The notes under the pieces were generated by a model. The model searched no databases and was not told the DNA's origin. It was given only the letters and a program-made list of their open reading frames with translations. From NCBI RefSeq assembly GCF_003345255.1, contig NZ_CP029331.1:1178001-1242000 (forward strand): a DNA stretch of 64,000 nt, read 5' to 3'. This document shows, piece after piece, positions 26,615-36,118 of this stretch. Numbering within the stretch: position 1 is the stretch's first letter; every line of letters starts with the position of its first letter. The translations under genes were made by a program, and so were the position numbers. The stretch is from Pseudothauera hydrothermalis. Its GTDB lineage: Bacteria; Pseudomonadota; Gammaproteobacteria; Burkholderiales; Rhodocyclaceae.

Positions 26615-26833
26615 ATGTTCAGCGTTCGTTTGCCGTTTGCCTCCGGGCTATTGCTGCTGGGTATCGTGCTGTCGTCGTCCCCGGCGTCGGCTGCGCCTGC
26701 GCCGTGGTATTTGTGGCGCAGCAAGGCCGACGGTGCTTTGTATTGCGCGCAGGTGCCGCCTGGGCCGGGCTGGGAGCGGGTGAGTGGGCCGTTTGCCGAT
26801 CTGCGCTGCGAACGGCCGCTTCTGGGGCGTTGA
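26615..26833 (+). CDS. Small exported protein, hypothetical, 72 aa
   Basis: Start ATG 26615; an upstream in-frame GTG at 26588 would spoil the signal peptide. A classic signal sequence (LPFASGLLLLGIVLSSSPASA, cleavage near residue 25) leads into a 45-residue mature part with two cysteines (LYCAQVPPGPGWE and LRCERPL) that could form a disulfide. No known family. Monocistronic between lemA (divergent) and the DUF1841 gene (convergent). Confidence 0.6.
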   Translation: MFSVRLPFASGLLLLGIVLSSSPASAAPAPWYLWRSKADGALYCAQVPPGPGWERVSGPFADLRCERPLLGR

Positions 26834-26889
26834 GCGGGTGAAACGGCCCGCAGGGGAGGTGCTTCGCCGGGCGCGGGCAAGCGCGGTGC

Positions 26890-27324
26890 TTAGCCGAGGG
26901 TGCTGGCGCGCCGGCGTACGCATTCAAGGTAGGCCGCGCCGTCCGGCGGTGCGTTGTGGCGCTGGGCGTTGAATACTGTTTCGCCCAGGCATTCGAGCAC
27001 CTCATGCAAGGCGGCGTGGCGGTCGCCGCGGCGCAGTTGCAGGCTGGCTACTGCGGCACGGATGCCGGGCGGCTGATCGATCGAGAGCTGTTCTTCGATT
27101 GCCAGATGCAGCGACAGGTGCAGAAAAGGGTTGATCTGCCCATCGTCCGGACTGAATTCACGGTCGATTGCGGCCGGGTCTTCCAGCACGCGGTGGTATT
27201 CCGGATGCAAGGCGATGATGTCGACCGCGATCGATTCCAGTGCGCTCAGCGCTTCGCCGGCGCGCCGCTTGCGCCAAGCCTGGATGAAGAAGTTGCGCAC
27301 CTGCTCGCGCGAGGGATTGAACAT
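26890..27324 (-). CDS. DUF1841 family protein
   Basis: 144 residues, MFNPSREQVRNFFIQAWRK start and HPEYHRVLEDP / NPFLHLSLHLAIEEQLSID motifs characteristic of DUF1841, a beta/gammaproteobacterial family of unknown function often next to nth. Lies 18 bp after nth on the same strand. Confidence 0.85.
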   Translation of the reverse strand: MFNPSREQVRNFFIQAWRKRRAGEALSALESIAVDIIALHPEYHRVLEDPAAIDREFSPDDGQINPFLHLSLHLAIEEQLSIDQPPGIRAAVASLQLRRGDRHAALHEVLECLGETVFNAQRHNAPPDGAAYLECVRRRASTLG

Positions 27325-27342
27325 GGTTTCGGTCTCCGGCGT

Positions 27343-27978
27343 TCAGGCGGTTTTATCGCGATATTGGCACAGATCGCGCACGATACAGGCGGCGCAGTCG
27401 GGCTTGCGGGCGGTGCAAACATAGCGCCCGTGCAGAATCAGCCAGTGGTGGGCGTCTTTGAGGTAGTTTTTGGGGATGCGGCGCATCAGCGCCTGTTCCA
27501 CGGCCAATACGTCTTTGCCGGGGGCAAGCCCGGTGCGGTTGGCCAGACGAAAGATGTGGGTGTCGACTGCGATGACCGGATCGCCGAATACGGTGTTGAG
27601 CACCACATTGGCGGTCTTGCGGCCGACGCCGGGCAGGGCTTCGAGCGCGGCACGATCATGCGGCACCGCACCGCCGTGGCGTTCCAGCAATTGGCGTGAC
27701 AGCGCCACGGTGTTTTTTGCCTTGGTGCGGAACAGGCCGATGGTCTTGATGTATTCGGCCACGCCTTCTTCACCCAGGGCTGTCATCGCCTCCGGGGTGG
27801 GGGCAGCGGCAAAAAGCTTGCGGGTGGCGAGGTTGACGCTTTTGTCGGTGGCTTGAGCCGAAAGCACCACTGCCACCAGCAATTGGTAGGGTGTGCGGTA
27901 TTCGAGTTCGGTCGTGGGGTGAGGGTTGGCCTCAGCGAGCCGGCGGAAAAACTCGCCGATGGCCGCACGCTTCATCAT
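27343..27978 (-). CDS. nth: Endonuclease III (DNA glycosylase/AP lyase)
   Basis: 211 residues starting at ATG 27978 (or the next ATG, 27975). The helix-hairpin-helix LPGVGRKTANVVL carries the catalytic Lys, the catalytic Asp follows in VDTHIFRLANR, and the C-terminal [4Fe-4S] loop Cys-x6-Cys-x2-Cys-x5-Cys is seen in CTARKPDCAACIVRDLC. It removes oxidised pyrimidines. Its start is 4 bp beyond the rnfE stop, the same gene order as E. coli rsxABCDGE-nth. Confidence 0.95.
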   Translation of the reverse strand: MMKRAAIGEFFRRLAEANPHPTTELEYRTPYQLLVAVVLSAQATDKSVNLATRKLFAAAPTPEAMTALGEEGVAEYIKTIGLFRTKAKNTVALSRQLLERHGGAVPHDRAALEALPGVGRKTANVVLNTVFGDPVIAVDTHIFRLANRTGLAPGKDVLAVEQALMRRIPKNYLKDAHHWLILHGRYVCTARKPDCAACIVRDLCQYRDKTA

Positions 27979-27982
27979 GCGC

Positions 27983-28705
27983 TCAACCCGCCGCTGGCGC
28001 GCCGGTCGGCTTGTCTTGCGCAGCCGTGGCGGCCGCCGGATGCCGCTGGGCACGCTGACGCGCACTGGCACGTTGATTGATCCAATTGAATAGCGCAATC
28101 AGCACGCCAAGCGCAAAGAAGGCGCCCGGCGGCAGGATGGCAATCAAAAAGCCGGGATAATCTTCGCCGAATACCTCGATGGCCGACAGCGCGGGAAAAA
28201 GTAAATCGATGCCCGACAACAGCGTGCCACTGCCGATCAACTCCCGCAGGCCGCCCAACACAGCCAGTACCCACACCAGACCAAGGCCCATCATCACGCC
28301 GTCTATCGTGGAGCTGATCGGATCGTTCTTGGCCGCATAGGCTTCCACCCGGGCAAGCACGATGCAGTTGGTGACGATCAGCGGAATGAAGATGCCAAGT
28401 ACCAAATACAAGCCATGGAGATAAGCGTTAAAAGCGAGATCCACCATGGTGACCAGGGCGGCGATGATGAGGATGAACACCGGAATGCGGATTTCATAGG
28501 GAATGAAGTTGCGCAGGCTAGCGACCGCCAAATTGGCCACCGCCATCACTAGAATGGTTGCCAGCCCCAAGCTGACTGCATTGACCATGCTGGTACTGAT
28601 CGCCAGGATCGGGCACAGGCCAAGCAACTGCACCAAGCCGGGATTTTGTTTCCACAGGCCGTTATGAGCGGTTTCGCGCAATCTTTGCATGTCCATGGCA
28701 ATCAT
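27983..28705 (-). CDS. rsxE: Rnf/Rsx electron transport complex subunit E
   Basis: 240 residues, six membrane helices, conserved NPGLVQLLGLCPILAIST and LFIPLIVTNCIVLARVEA-like segment (FIPLIVTNCIVLARVEAYA). With RsxA it forms the inverted membrane pair that carries electrons across the inner membrane. A hydrophilic C-terminal tail of about 40 residues (QRASARQRAQRHPAAA...) extends past the usual end. Overlaps rsxG by 4 bp (ATGA). Confidence 0.94.
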   Translation of the reverse strand: MIAMDMQRLRETAHNGLWKQNPGLVQLLGLCPILAISTSMVNAVSLGLATILVMAVANLAVASLRNFIPYEIRIPVFILIIAALVTMVDLAFNAYLHGLYLVLGIFIPLIVTNCIVLARVEAYAAKNDPISSTIDGVMMGLGLVWVLAVLGGLRELIGSGTLLSGIDLLFPALSAIEVFGEDYPGFLIAILPPGAFFALGVLIALFNWINQRASARQRAQRHPAAATAAQDKPTGAPAAG

Positions 28706-29376
28706 TCCTTGGCAGTCAGGGTACTGCCGGAAGCGGCGGCAAACAGCGCATCGCGATGCGCCACCGCAAAGGCAAGCGCACGACCGGTCGCATGGGTTAC
28801 TGCGCGGGCGCTGATCGTGGCGCCAGTGTGGGCATCGAACACGCCGCCGTCACGCTTGACTTTCCATACGGCCGGCGCGACATCTTCCATGCCGATGCCG
28901 GCAAACTGGCCGATCCACGGCCGTTCTTTGTTGCGGTCTTTCTTTGGGTCGATGTAGTCGCCCAGACCTGGAGTTTCTTTGTGGCGGACGACACGCACGC
29001 CGCCGATACGCCCATCGGAGGTGACCGCGAGAATTAGGTCGATATCGCCTCCGTAGCCGTCGTGGGCCACCGCTTCGAGCACCAAGGCCACTGGCGCGCC
29101 GTCCTTGCGCGCGCGATAGACCACGCCGCCGCCGTCCAAGCCGAGTGCCGGGGTGGGGCCAAGTTTGACCATGTCTTCGAGGAGCGCGTTGTCGTAGCGG
29201 TCGGCTGGCAATACCTCATTGATGAGGCGCATCTTTTCTGCCTGAGCCGAGGCTTCGATGGTGGGGCGGGTGAGCCGGTAGGTGTAAGCCATGGCCGCAG
29301 TAAATAGCAGGCTGAAAATCAGCATGATGGCTGCGGTGCGCAGCGCGGTACGCACGGCCGTATAGCGGGCGCTCAT
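28702..29376 (-). CDS. rsxG: Rnf/Rsx complex subunit G, flavoprotein with covalent FMN
   Basis: 224 residues from ATG 29376 (MSARYTAVRTALRTAAIML); the frame stays open upstream inside rsxD but that part is out-of-frame rsxD. One N-terminal membrane helix, periplasmic domain, and the FMN attachment motif DAHTGATISARAV, with the acceptor Thr at the end of TGAT. ATGA-type overlap with rsxD and rsxE gives translational coupling. Confidence 0.94.
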   Translation of the reverse strand: MSARYTAVRTALRTAAIMLIFSLLFTAAMAYTYRLTRPTIEASAQAEKMRLINEVLPADRYDNALLEDMVKLGPTPALGLDGGGVVYRARKDGAPVALVLEAVAHDGYGGDIDLILAVTSDGRIGGVRVVRHKETPGLGDYIDPKKDRNKERPWIGQFAGIGMEDVAPAVWKVKRDGGVFDAHTGATISARAVTHATGRALAFAVAHRDALFAAASGSTLTAKE

Positions 29377-30380
29377 GGGCGATCTCCGCGATGACCGAAC
29401 ACGCGCGGCTGGGTTTTCATGTCGATCAGCGGCACGCACATGTTCATCAGCAATACAGCGAAGGCGATGCCTTCCGGGTAGGCGCCGAAATTGCGGATCA
29501 GGTAAGCGATGATCGCTACGCCCGTAGCGAACAACAGTTTGCCGCGTGGCGTGGTGGCGCCCGAGACCGGGTCGGTCACAATGAAGAAGGCCGCCAGCAT
29601 GGCGCCGCCACTGGCCAGATGAAATAGCGGCGAGGCGTATTGTTCCGGATGCACCAGCCAAAACAGGCCAGCGATGACAGTCAGCGCAACGATGAAGGCG
29701 CTCGGCATGTGCCAGGTGATGACGCCGCGCGCCAGCAGAAAGAGCCCGCCGAGCAGATAGCCGGCCGCTACCCATTCCCAGCCACGTCCGCCGAGTGCCC
29801 CGAAAGCCGGCTGCTGTTGCAGCAGCGTGGCCACATCGCCCGCGCCCGTCCGCAGGCCGGTACGCAGGGCGTCCAGCGCGGTGGCACCGGTGATGGCGTC
29901 CAGGTTGCGTGCACCGCCCAAAATGAGCTCGAGCTGGGTGGCAAAATCAAGCTGGCCGGCCGGCGGCCACTGCGACATCAGCGCCGGATAGGCAACGATC
30001 ATCGTGCAATAGGCCACCATTGCCGGGTTGAAAGGGTTTTGTCCCAGGCCGCCATAAAGGTGCTTGGCGGCGACGATGGCCACCAGGACCGCCAGCGTGG
30101 TCAGCCACCACGGTACGATGGTCGGCAGACAAAGCGCCACCAGCCAGGCGGTGACCAGTGCCGACAAATCGCCCAGAGTGCGCATGACCGGCCGCTTACG
30201 CAGGCGCAGCATCAGCGCTTCGGCGGCCAGCGCCACGACACTGGCAAGCAACAGGTTGACTAAAATGCCGGCACCGATCTGCCACACATAGGCGGCAATG
30301 CCGGGCACCAGCGCCAGCAGCACGGTCAACATCACCTGCTGAACGCTGGCCGGTTTACGAATGTAGGGGGAGTGGATCAT
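29373..30380 (-). CDS. rsxD: Rnf/Rsx complex subunit D, membrane flavoprotein
   Basis: 335 residues, about 9-10 membrane helices. The FMN-binding motif DAITGATALDALRTG (covalent Thr in TGAT) is near residue 165, and GLGQNPFNPAMVAY is conserved in RnfD/NqrB. Ends overlapping rsxG. Confidence 0.95.
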   Translation of the reverse strand: MIHSPYIRKPASVQQVMLTVLLALVPGIAAYVWQIGAGILVNLLLASVVALAAEALMLRLRKRPVMRTLGDLSALVTAWLVALCLPTIVPWWLTTLAVLVAIVAAKHLYGGLGQNPFNPAMVAYCTMIVAYPALMSQWPPAGQLDFATQLELILGGARNLDAITGATALDALRTGLRTGAGDVATLLQQQPAFGALGGRGWEWVAAGYLLGGLFLLARGVITWHMPSAFIVALTVIAGLFWLVHPEQYASPLFHLASGGAMLAAFFIVTDPVSGATTPRGKLLFATGVAIIAYLIRNFGAYPEGIAFAVLLMNMCVPLIDMKTQPRVFGHRGDRP

Positions 30381-30395
30381 GGCGTCGGCAGACGG

Positions 30396-32111
30396 TCATG
30401 CGTCGCGCGCAGAGGCGGAGTTTTTTTCATCGGCGATGGGCGCTGAGGCCGACTCGGGCGCCGGGTCGGTCGCCTCGGTGAGCCCGAGCGTTTGACGGCG
30501 ACGGTCGATTGCGGCGATCTCCGCCAAGGTCTCAGGGCTCAGATCGTCTGTGTTCTTCGGCGCGCTGGCGGCTTTTTGCGCTTTGGCGCGCGCCAGCGCC
30601 GCAGCAATCAGAGCTTTTTTGGGGTCTTCTGCAGCGGCTAAAGCCCCATCGCCAGCGGCCGGCTGCTCGGCCAGCTTGGCGCGCGTTTCGGCTGCCTTGG
30701 CGGCAAGCTTGGCCGCTTTTTCTTCCTTTTCGCGCTCTTGACGCCAGTTCCGGAACTCGAATCGTTCGCGGGCCTGGTCAGCGGCCTTTTTGTCTTTTTC
30801 GCGCGCCCAAATTTCGCTTTTGGCAAAGCGGAAATAGTCGACCAGTGGAATGTGCGATGGACACACATAGGCGCAGCAGCCGCACTCGATGCAGTCGAAC
30901 AGGTGGTATTCCTGCGCTTTGCCGAAATTTTTGGCGCGTGCATGCCAATACAGCTCGAAAGGTTGCAATTCGGCCGGACAGGCGCGCGCGCAGGCGCCGC
31001 AGCGGATGCAGGCTTGTTCCGGCGGCGGATCGGGGAAGAGTTTTTGCGAAGCGGAAATCAGGCAGTTGGTGGCTTTGACCACCGGCACGGTCAAGGCCGG
31101 CAGGGCAAAACCCATCATCGGGCCGCCCATGATGATGCGGTCGGTATCCGCGCGCCGCGGGCCGGCCAGCGGCAGTAGTTCTTCCACGGGTGTGCCAATC
31201 AGCACTTCAAAATTACCGGGTTGGTCCACGTTGCCGGTCAGGGTCAGCACCCGGCTCACCAGCGGCTCACCAAAATGCATGGCGCGATAGACCGCGTAGG
31301 CCGTGCCGACGTTGAAGCACTGCACGCCAAATTCGCCGCCCAGCCGTCCATAAGGCACCTCAATACCGGTCAACACCCGGATCAGTTGTTTCTCGCCGCC
31401 TGCCGGGTAGAGCGTGGGGACGGCCACCACTTCGACGTTGCCATCCATCGTTTTGGCTGCCTCGCGCATCGCGGCAATGGCCTCGGGCTTGTTGTCCTCG
31501 ATGCCGACGATCAGGCGCGGCGCGCCGATGAGTTCGCGCAGAATTTGCGCGCCAGCCAGAATGTCCGCGGCGCGCTCGCGCATCAGGCGGTCGTCGCAAG
31601 TAATCCAGGGCTCGCATTCGGCGCCGTTGAGAATCAGCACGTCGATGCCGCGACCGGTGCCAAGCTTGATATGACTCGGAAATGCAGCCCCACCCAGGCC
31701 GACGATGCCGCAGTCGCGCAAATGGGCCAGCGCCTGGTCGCGCGAGTGCGCGCGCCAGTCGAAGGGCGCATGCTCGATCCAGCGGTCCTCGCCGTCCGGC
31801 TCGATGACTACCGACAGCGTGTCCAAGCCCGAAGGGTGAGGCATCGGGTGATTGGCAACTTCGATTACCGTGCCCGAGGTGGGCGCGTGCACCGCGGTAC
31901 CCAGCACACCTTCAGGCGCGCCGATGCGCTCGCCCTTGAGCACCTTCTGACCGGCCGCGACCAGGCATTCCGAAGCGGCGCGCGCGCTTTGGCGTAATGG
32001 CACCACCAGCCGGGACGGAATGGGCGCTGGCCGGATTGGGCTGCCGGCCGATTCGCTTTTGTGAGACTCAGGCTTGATGCCGCCGTGGAAACCGAACAGA
32101 CGCGCGATCAT
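30396..32111 (-). CDS. rsxC: Rnf/Rsx complex subunit C, NADH- and Fe-S-binding
   Basis: 571 residues. An N-terminal RnfC barrel ([12 protein letters not shown]...), a flavin/NADH-binding part with [25 protein letters not shown], and two [4Fe-4S] motifs near residues 370-425, [12 protein letters not shown] and [12 protein letters not shown]. The last 130 residues are a charged Ala/Lys/Glu-rich tail, as in gammaproteobacterial RsxC. It is the cytoplasmic NADH entry point of the complex. Overlaps rsxB by 4 bp. Confidence 0.95.
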   Translation of the reverse strand: MIARLFGFHGGIKPESHKSESAGSPIRPAPIPSRLVVPLRQSARAASECLVAAGQKVLKGERIGAPEGVLGTAVHAPTSGTVIEVANHPMPHPSGLDTLSVVIEPDGEDRWIEHAPFDWRAHSRDQALAHLRDCGIVGLGGAAFPSHIKLGTGRGIDVLILNGAECEPWITCDDRLMRERAADILAGAQILRELIGAPRLIVGIEDNKPEAIAAMREAAKTMDGNVEVVAVPTLYPAGGEKQLIRVLTGIEVPYGRLGGEFGVQCFNVGTAYAVYRAMHFGEPLVSRVLTLTGNVDQPGNFEVLIGTPVEELLPLAGPRRADTDRIIMGGPMMGFALPALTVPVVKATNCLISASQKLFPDPPPEQACIRCGACARACPAELQPFELYWHARAKNFGKAQEYHLFDCIECGCCAYVCPSHIPLVDYFRFAKSEIWAREKDKKAADQARERFEFRNWRQEREKEEKAAKLAAKAAETRAKLAEQPAAGDGALAAAEDPKKALIAAALARAKAQKAASAPKNTDDLSPETLAEIAAIDRRRQTLGLTEATDPAPESASAPIADEKNSASARDA

Positions 32112-32659
32112 GCAAACTTCCTAAGTTCCACCACCGGGTATTTCCATTTCCAGTTTTCCACGGTCTCCGGTAACGGCTTCATGGTGATGCAATCGACCGG
32201 GCACGGCGCAACACACAACTCACAGCCGGTGCACAGTTGTTCCACCACGGTATGCATTTGCTTGGCGGCACCAATGATGGCATCCACCGGGCAGGCCTGG
32301 ATGCACAGCGTGCAGCCGATGCAGGTTTGTTCGTCGATGAAGGCCACCGCCTTGGGTTTTTCCACCCCGTGCTCTTCCGACAATGGTTTGAACTCGCGCC
32401 CGAGTAGATCCGCAAGCTTACGGATGCCTTCCTCGCCGCCTGGCGGGCACTGGTTGATGTCGGCTTCGCCGTTGGCGATGGCCTGGGCGTAGGGTTTGCA
32501 GCCGGGGTAGCCGCACTGTCCGCATTGGGTCTGCGGCAAAATGGCGTCGATTTTGTCGACCAGCGGATCGCCTTCCACCTTGAAGCGGATCGATGCAAAG
32601 CCGAGTGCTGCGCCCAGCACGACGGCGATTCCGGCCATGATCAGCAGTGCGGTCAGCAT
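32108..32659 (-). CDS. rsxB: Rnf/Rsx complex subunit B, multi-Fe-S ferredoxin
   Basis: 183 residues. N-terminal membrane anchor ([21 protein letters not shown]), then an Fe-S domain with [16 protein letters not shown] and two ferredoxin-type [4Fe-4S] motifs, [12 protein letters not shown] and [12 protein letters not shown]. It passes electrons between soluble ferredoxin and the membrane subunits. ATGA overlap with rsxC; about 100 bp to rsxA. Confidence 0.95.
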   Translation of the reverse strand: MLTALLIMAGIAVVLGAALGFASIRFKVEGDPLVDKIDAILPQTQCGQCGYPGCKPYAQAIANGEADINQCPPGGEEGIRKLADLLGREFKPLSEEHGVEKPKAVAFIDEQTCIGCTLCIQACPVDAIIGAAKQMHTVVEQLCTGCELCVAPCPVDCITMKPLPETVENWKWKYPVVELRKFA

Positions 32660-32758
32660 AGGGTCAACGCGGGCGGGTTTGGGCGCAAAAGGGTGGAGAA
32701 TAAGAGAGCGCGAATATTGTTTTTTTGCTCAAGATCAGAAGTCACGCGCACTGCGCCA

Positions 32759-33343
32759 TCACTGGAAGCGATCCAGGCCGGTAAAACCCATGAAAGCCAA
32801 GCTCATGAAACCGGCGGTGATCATGGCGATTGCCGTACCCTTGAATGGCTGTGGCACATCGGCGCCGTCCAGGCGTTCGCGGATGCCAGCGAACAGCACC
32901 AGCGCCAAGGTGAACCCCAGCGAGGAACCGAAGCCGAACAGCAAGGATTCGAGCAGATTGTGGTTGAGGCCGACGTTGAGCAAGGGCACGCCAAGCACCG
33001 CGCAGTTGGTGGTGATCAGTGGCAGATAGATGCCCAAAACCTGGTGCAGCAAGGGGCTGGTCTTTTGGATGACCAGTTCGGTGAACTGCACGATCGCGGC
33101 AATGACTACGATGAACGACAGGGTGCGCAGGTAGGCGAGATCATAGGGCTGCAGCAGATAGTGGTCGATCAGGTAGCTGGTGCCCGAGCCCAAAGTCAGC
33201 ACGAAGGTGGTCGCAGCGCCCATGCCGACCGCGGTTTCCAGCTTTTTGGACACCCCCATGAACGGGCATAGTCCCAAAATGCGGGTAAACACCACGTTGT
33301 TGACCAGGACCGCGCCGAGGACGACGAAAAGATAGCTGCTCAT
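32759..33343 (-). CDS. rsxA: Rnf/Rsx complex subunit A
   Basis: 194 residues, six membrane helices, typical opening [20 protein letters not shown] with the conserved Cys, and [15 protein letters not shown] in the inverted half. First gene of rsxABCDGE-nth. Rnf uses the ion gradient to drive electrons from NADH to ferredoxin (or the reverse), for nitrogen fixation or for resetting SoxR; which use applies here is not shown. Confidence 0.95.
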   Translation of the reverse strand: MSSYLFVVLGAVLVNNVVFTRILGLCPFMGVSKKLETAVGMGAATTFVLTLGSGTSYLIDHYLLQPYDLAYLRTLSFIVVIAAIVQFTELVIQKTSPLLHQVLGIYLPLITTNCAVLGVPLLNVGLNHNLLESLLFGFGSSLGFTLALVLFAGIRERLDGADVPQPFKGTAIAMITAGFMSLAFMGFTGLDRFQ

Positions 33344-33433
33344 GACTGGCTAGCCGCACGTAACCGCAGGATTATCCCCTGCCGCACTGCGGCGCTCAAC
33401 CCCGCTGGCGGAATAGGTTTATGAACGCTGGTG

Positions 33434-34471
33434 CTATGCAGCAACCGGCGGTGCGGGCGGGCGCAGGCCGTCGGTGGCGCGCACGCATTCACGCACCAGC
33501 GCTGGGCCGCGGTAAATCAGCCCGCTATAGAGCTGCACCAGGCTGGCGCCGGCTTCCAGCTTGGCACGTGCGGTGCGTCCGTTGGTCACACCACCGGCGG
33601 CAATGATCGGCAGCTCGCCGGCCAACGCTGCCGCCAGTTTGACCACCACGGCGGTAGAAGCCTCGAACAGGGGCGCACCGGACAGCCCGCCTTGCTGCTC
33701 CGCAAAACGCACTCCTTGCACTTTGTCGCGCGCGGTCGTGGTATTGGTGGCGATCACGCCATCGATGCGATGGCGGCGCAGCGCATCGGCGATATGGATG
33801 ATTTGTTCTTCGTCCAGATCCGGGGCGATCTTGAGGGTCAGCGGTACATAGCGCCCGTGCCGGTCTGCCAGCCGCGCCTGGGCGGCCTTGAGTTTTTTCA
33901 ATAGATCGTCCAGTTCCGACTGGTCCTGCAGCTTGCGCAGGTTTTCGGTGTTGGGCGAAGAGATATTGACCGTGACATAGCTGGCCAAGGGATAGACCTT
34001 TTCCAGGCAGGCCAAGTAGTCATCGGCGGCGTTTTCGAGCGGCGTGTCGAAGTTCTTGCCGATGTTAATGCCGAGGATGCCACTGAATTTTGCCAGCTTG
34101 ACGTTGGCCACCAGTGCGTCCACGCCGTGGTTGTTGAAGCCCATGCGGTTGATGATGCCCTGTACTTGCGGCAGGCGAAACAGGCGCGGACGCGGATTGC
34201 CGGGTTGCGGGCGCGGGGTGACGGTGCCGATTTCGATGAAGCCGAACCCCATACGCGCCAAGCCGTCGATGGCTTCGCCGTTTTTGTCCAGACCGGCCGC
34301 CAGACCGATGGGATTCGGAAAAGTCAGGCCCATCGCGGTAACTGGCGCAGCCGGTGCCGGGCGGCCGGCCGGCAGTGCGCGACCGGCAAGATTCAGGGCG
34401 GCAAGGGTGACTTCATGCGCGGTTTCCGCGTCCAGCGAAAACAGCAAAGGGCGGGCGATGTCGTAGAGCAT
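33434..34471 (-). CDS. pyrD: Dihydroorotate dehydrogenase (quinone), class 2
   Basis: 345 residues, pyrimidine synthesis, membrane-associated, FMN. The N-terminal helical extension of class 2 enzymes ([20 protein letters not shown]) is present. Catalytic Ser in [14 protein letters not shown]/substrate motifs [30 protein letters not shown] and [11 protein letters not shown]. Confidence 0.95.
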   Translation of the reverse strand: MLYDIARPLLFSLDAETAHEVTLAALNLAGRALPAGRPAPAAPVTAMGLTFPNPIGLAAGLDKNGEAIDGLARMGFGFIEIGTVTPRPQPGNPRPRLFRLPQVQGIINRMGFNNHGVDALVANVKLAKFSGILGINIGKNFDTPLENAADDYLACLEKVYPLASYVTVNISSPNTENLRKLQDQSELDDLLKKLKAAQARLADRHGRYVPLTLKIAPDLDEEQIIHIADALRRHRIDGVIATNTTTARDKVQGVRFAEQQGGLSGAPLFEASTAVVVKLAAALAGELPIIAAGGVTNGRTARAKLEAGASLVQLYSGLIYRGPALVRECVRATDGLRPPAPPVAA

Positions 34472-34595
34472 AGTCCGATTCTACCCAAAACGCCGGGTGG
34501 CGGTGCGGGTGGGTTCTGAGTGCGCCAGCGCGCCATGCGGGGCATGTCGTCGGCAGCCTGCCGGGTATAGGGCTCAGTGTTGCGGCAAGGGCTCC

Positions 34596-35348
34596 TCAGC
34601 CTGCCTGCAGGCCGGGAAACTCGTGGGCAAATTCCGCCAGAGGCCGCCATTGGCCGCGTACCCGCCCTTCCAGTGCGCTAAAGCGCGATTTGTAGGCCAT
34701 CTTGGGGCTTTCCGCGATCCAGTAGCCAAGATACACATAGGGCAGGTACAGACGGCGGCAGGTTTCGATTTGCCACAGAATGCCATAGGTGCCGTAGCTA
34801 GCCTGCGCCACCTGCGGATCGAAAAAGGTGTAGACGCTGGACAGCCCGTCGGTGAGGCGGTCGATCACGCTGACCATGCGCAACACGCCGTGCTCGCGAA
34901 ACTCCACCAGGCGGGTGTCGACATGGCTTTGCAGCAGAAAGTGGGCGTATTGCTCCCGATTGTCCTGGTCCATGCCGCCACCGGCGTGGCGCGCGTGCTG
35001 GTAACGCTGGTAGAGGGCGTAGTGTTCTTCTTGAAACACAAGCGGGCATTCGGCGGCCTCCAGTGTTGCATGTCGGCGCGCCGCGCGGCGTTGACTTCGA
35101 TCTGGCCGAAAGCGGTCGACAGCGACCCGTACCGGTACGCAGGCGCGGCAGTTATCGCAGTACGGGCGGTAGGTGAACGTGCCGCTGCGACGAAAGCCGT
35201 TACGCACCAGCTCGCTATAGATGTGCGGATCGATCAGATGGCCCGGGGTGGCCACCTGTGATCGGGCCAGACGATCGGGCAGATAGGAGCACGCATAAGG
35301 TGCCGTGGCGTAGAACTGGATGAGCGCATACGGGTAATCTTTTTGCAT
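34596..35348 (-). CDS. bpt: Aspartate/glutamate leucyltransferase (N-degron, Bpt/ATE fold)
   Basis: 250 residues. N-terminal Y-A-C motif ([11 protein letters not shown]) and [13 protein letters not shown], the cysteines typical of Bpt/ATE1 transferases; C-terminal [20 protein letters not shown]. Bpt moves Leu from Leu-tRNA to N-terminal Asp or Glu, sending proteins to ClpS-ClpAP. It lies 62 bp after aat in the same direction, so both N-degron tagging enzymes are in one cluster. Confidence 0.92.
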   Translation of the reverse strand: MQKDYPYALIQFYATAPYACSYLPDRLARSQVATPGHLIDPHIYSELVRNGFRRSGTFTYRPYCDNCRACVPVRVAVDRFRPDRSQRRAARRHATLEAAECPLVFQEEHYALYQRYQHARHAGGGMDQDNREQYAHFLLQSHVDTRLVEFREHGVLRMVSVIDRLTDGLSSVYTFFDPQVAQASYGTYGILWQIETCRRLYLPYVYLGYWIAESPKMAYKSRFSALEGRVRGQWRPLAEFAHEFPGLQAG

Positions 35349-35410
35349 GTCGGTCTCCCCGCGTTGGCGGGCGCTCCGGCACCCGGTTTGTTTTGGGATG
35401 GCCGGCGCTC

Positions 35411-36118
35411 TCAGCGCCAGTCAAACCCTTGCGCGGCGTCTGCCGGCCATCGGCCAGGTGGCGGGCCTGCTACTGTCCAGGTATCCAGACCGCGGCAGAA
35501 ATCCCGGCGCGGGATCTCCCGTGCGCCCATGGAGAGCAGATGCTGCGTGGTCATCTGGCAATCTATCACGGCGAAATCGCGTGTCTCAAGAAAACGCGCT
35601 AGGTGCGCCAACGCTGCCTTGGAGGCATCCGACACCCGGGAAAACATGGATTCGCCAAAAAAAACCCGTCCCAGCGCGATGCCATACAGTCCGCCGACCA
35701 GCTTACCGTCGGCCCACGCTTCGACACTGTGGGCGTAGCCCAGTTCATGCATGCGCAGGTAGGCGGCCTGCATGTCTGCGGTAATCCAGGTGCCGCCGCC
35801 CGGTTTGCGCGGTGCGGCGCAGGCGGCGATGACCTGTTCGAAGGCGGTGTCCAAGCGGATTTCAAAGCGCGCGTGACGTAGGGTTTTTCTCAGCGAGCGG
35901 GCGATGCGGATTTCGGACGGATACAGTACCAGGCGCGGGTCCGGGCTCCACCACAAAATGGGTTCGCCCGGGCTGTACCACGGAAAGATGCCGCGACGGT
36001 AGGCGGCCAGCAGCCAGTCGGGCGAGAGCTTGCCGCCGGCGGCAAGCAGACCTTGGGGCGTTCGCAGCGCATGTTCGACCGGCGGGAAATCGGGTCGATC
36101 GACCAGCCAAGCAATCAT
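35411..36118 (-). CDS. aat: Leucyl/phenylalanyl-tRNA--protein transferase
   Basis: 235 residues. Family landmarks: [21 protein letters not shown] (about residues 40-60), [20 protein letters not shown], and the catalytic region [11 protein letters not shown]. It adds Leu or Phe to N-terminal Lys or Arg. Its ATG overlaps the stop of the upstream ABC ATPase gene by 4 bp (ATGA), an unexpected coupling between an iron-type transporter subunit and N-degron enzymes. Confidence 0.95.
   Translation of the reverse strand: MIAWLVDRPDFPPVEHALRTPQGLLAAGGKLSPDWLLAAYRRGIFPWYSPGEPILWWSPDPRLVLYPSEIRIARSLRKTLRHARFEIRLDTAFEQVIAACAAPRKPGGGTWITADMQAAYLRMHELGYAHSVEAWADGKLVGGLYGIALGRVFFGESMFSRVSDASKAALAHLARFLETRDFAVIDCQMTTQHLLSMGAREIPRRDFCRGLDTWTVAGPPPGRWPADAAQGFDWR

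Noticed and set aside
28702-29775. RsxG with a long basic N-terminal extension
   Set aside because: The extra part is rsxD out of frame. The true start is ATG 29376, immediately before the membrane helix.
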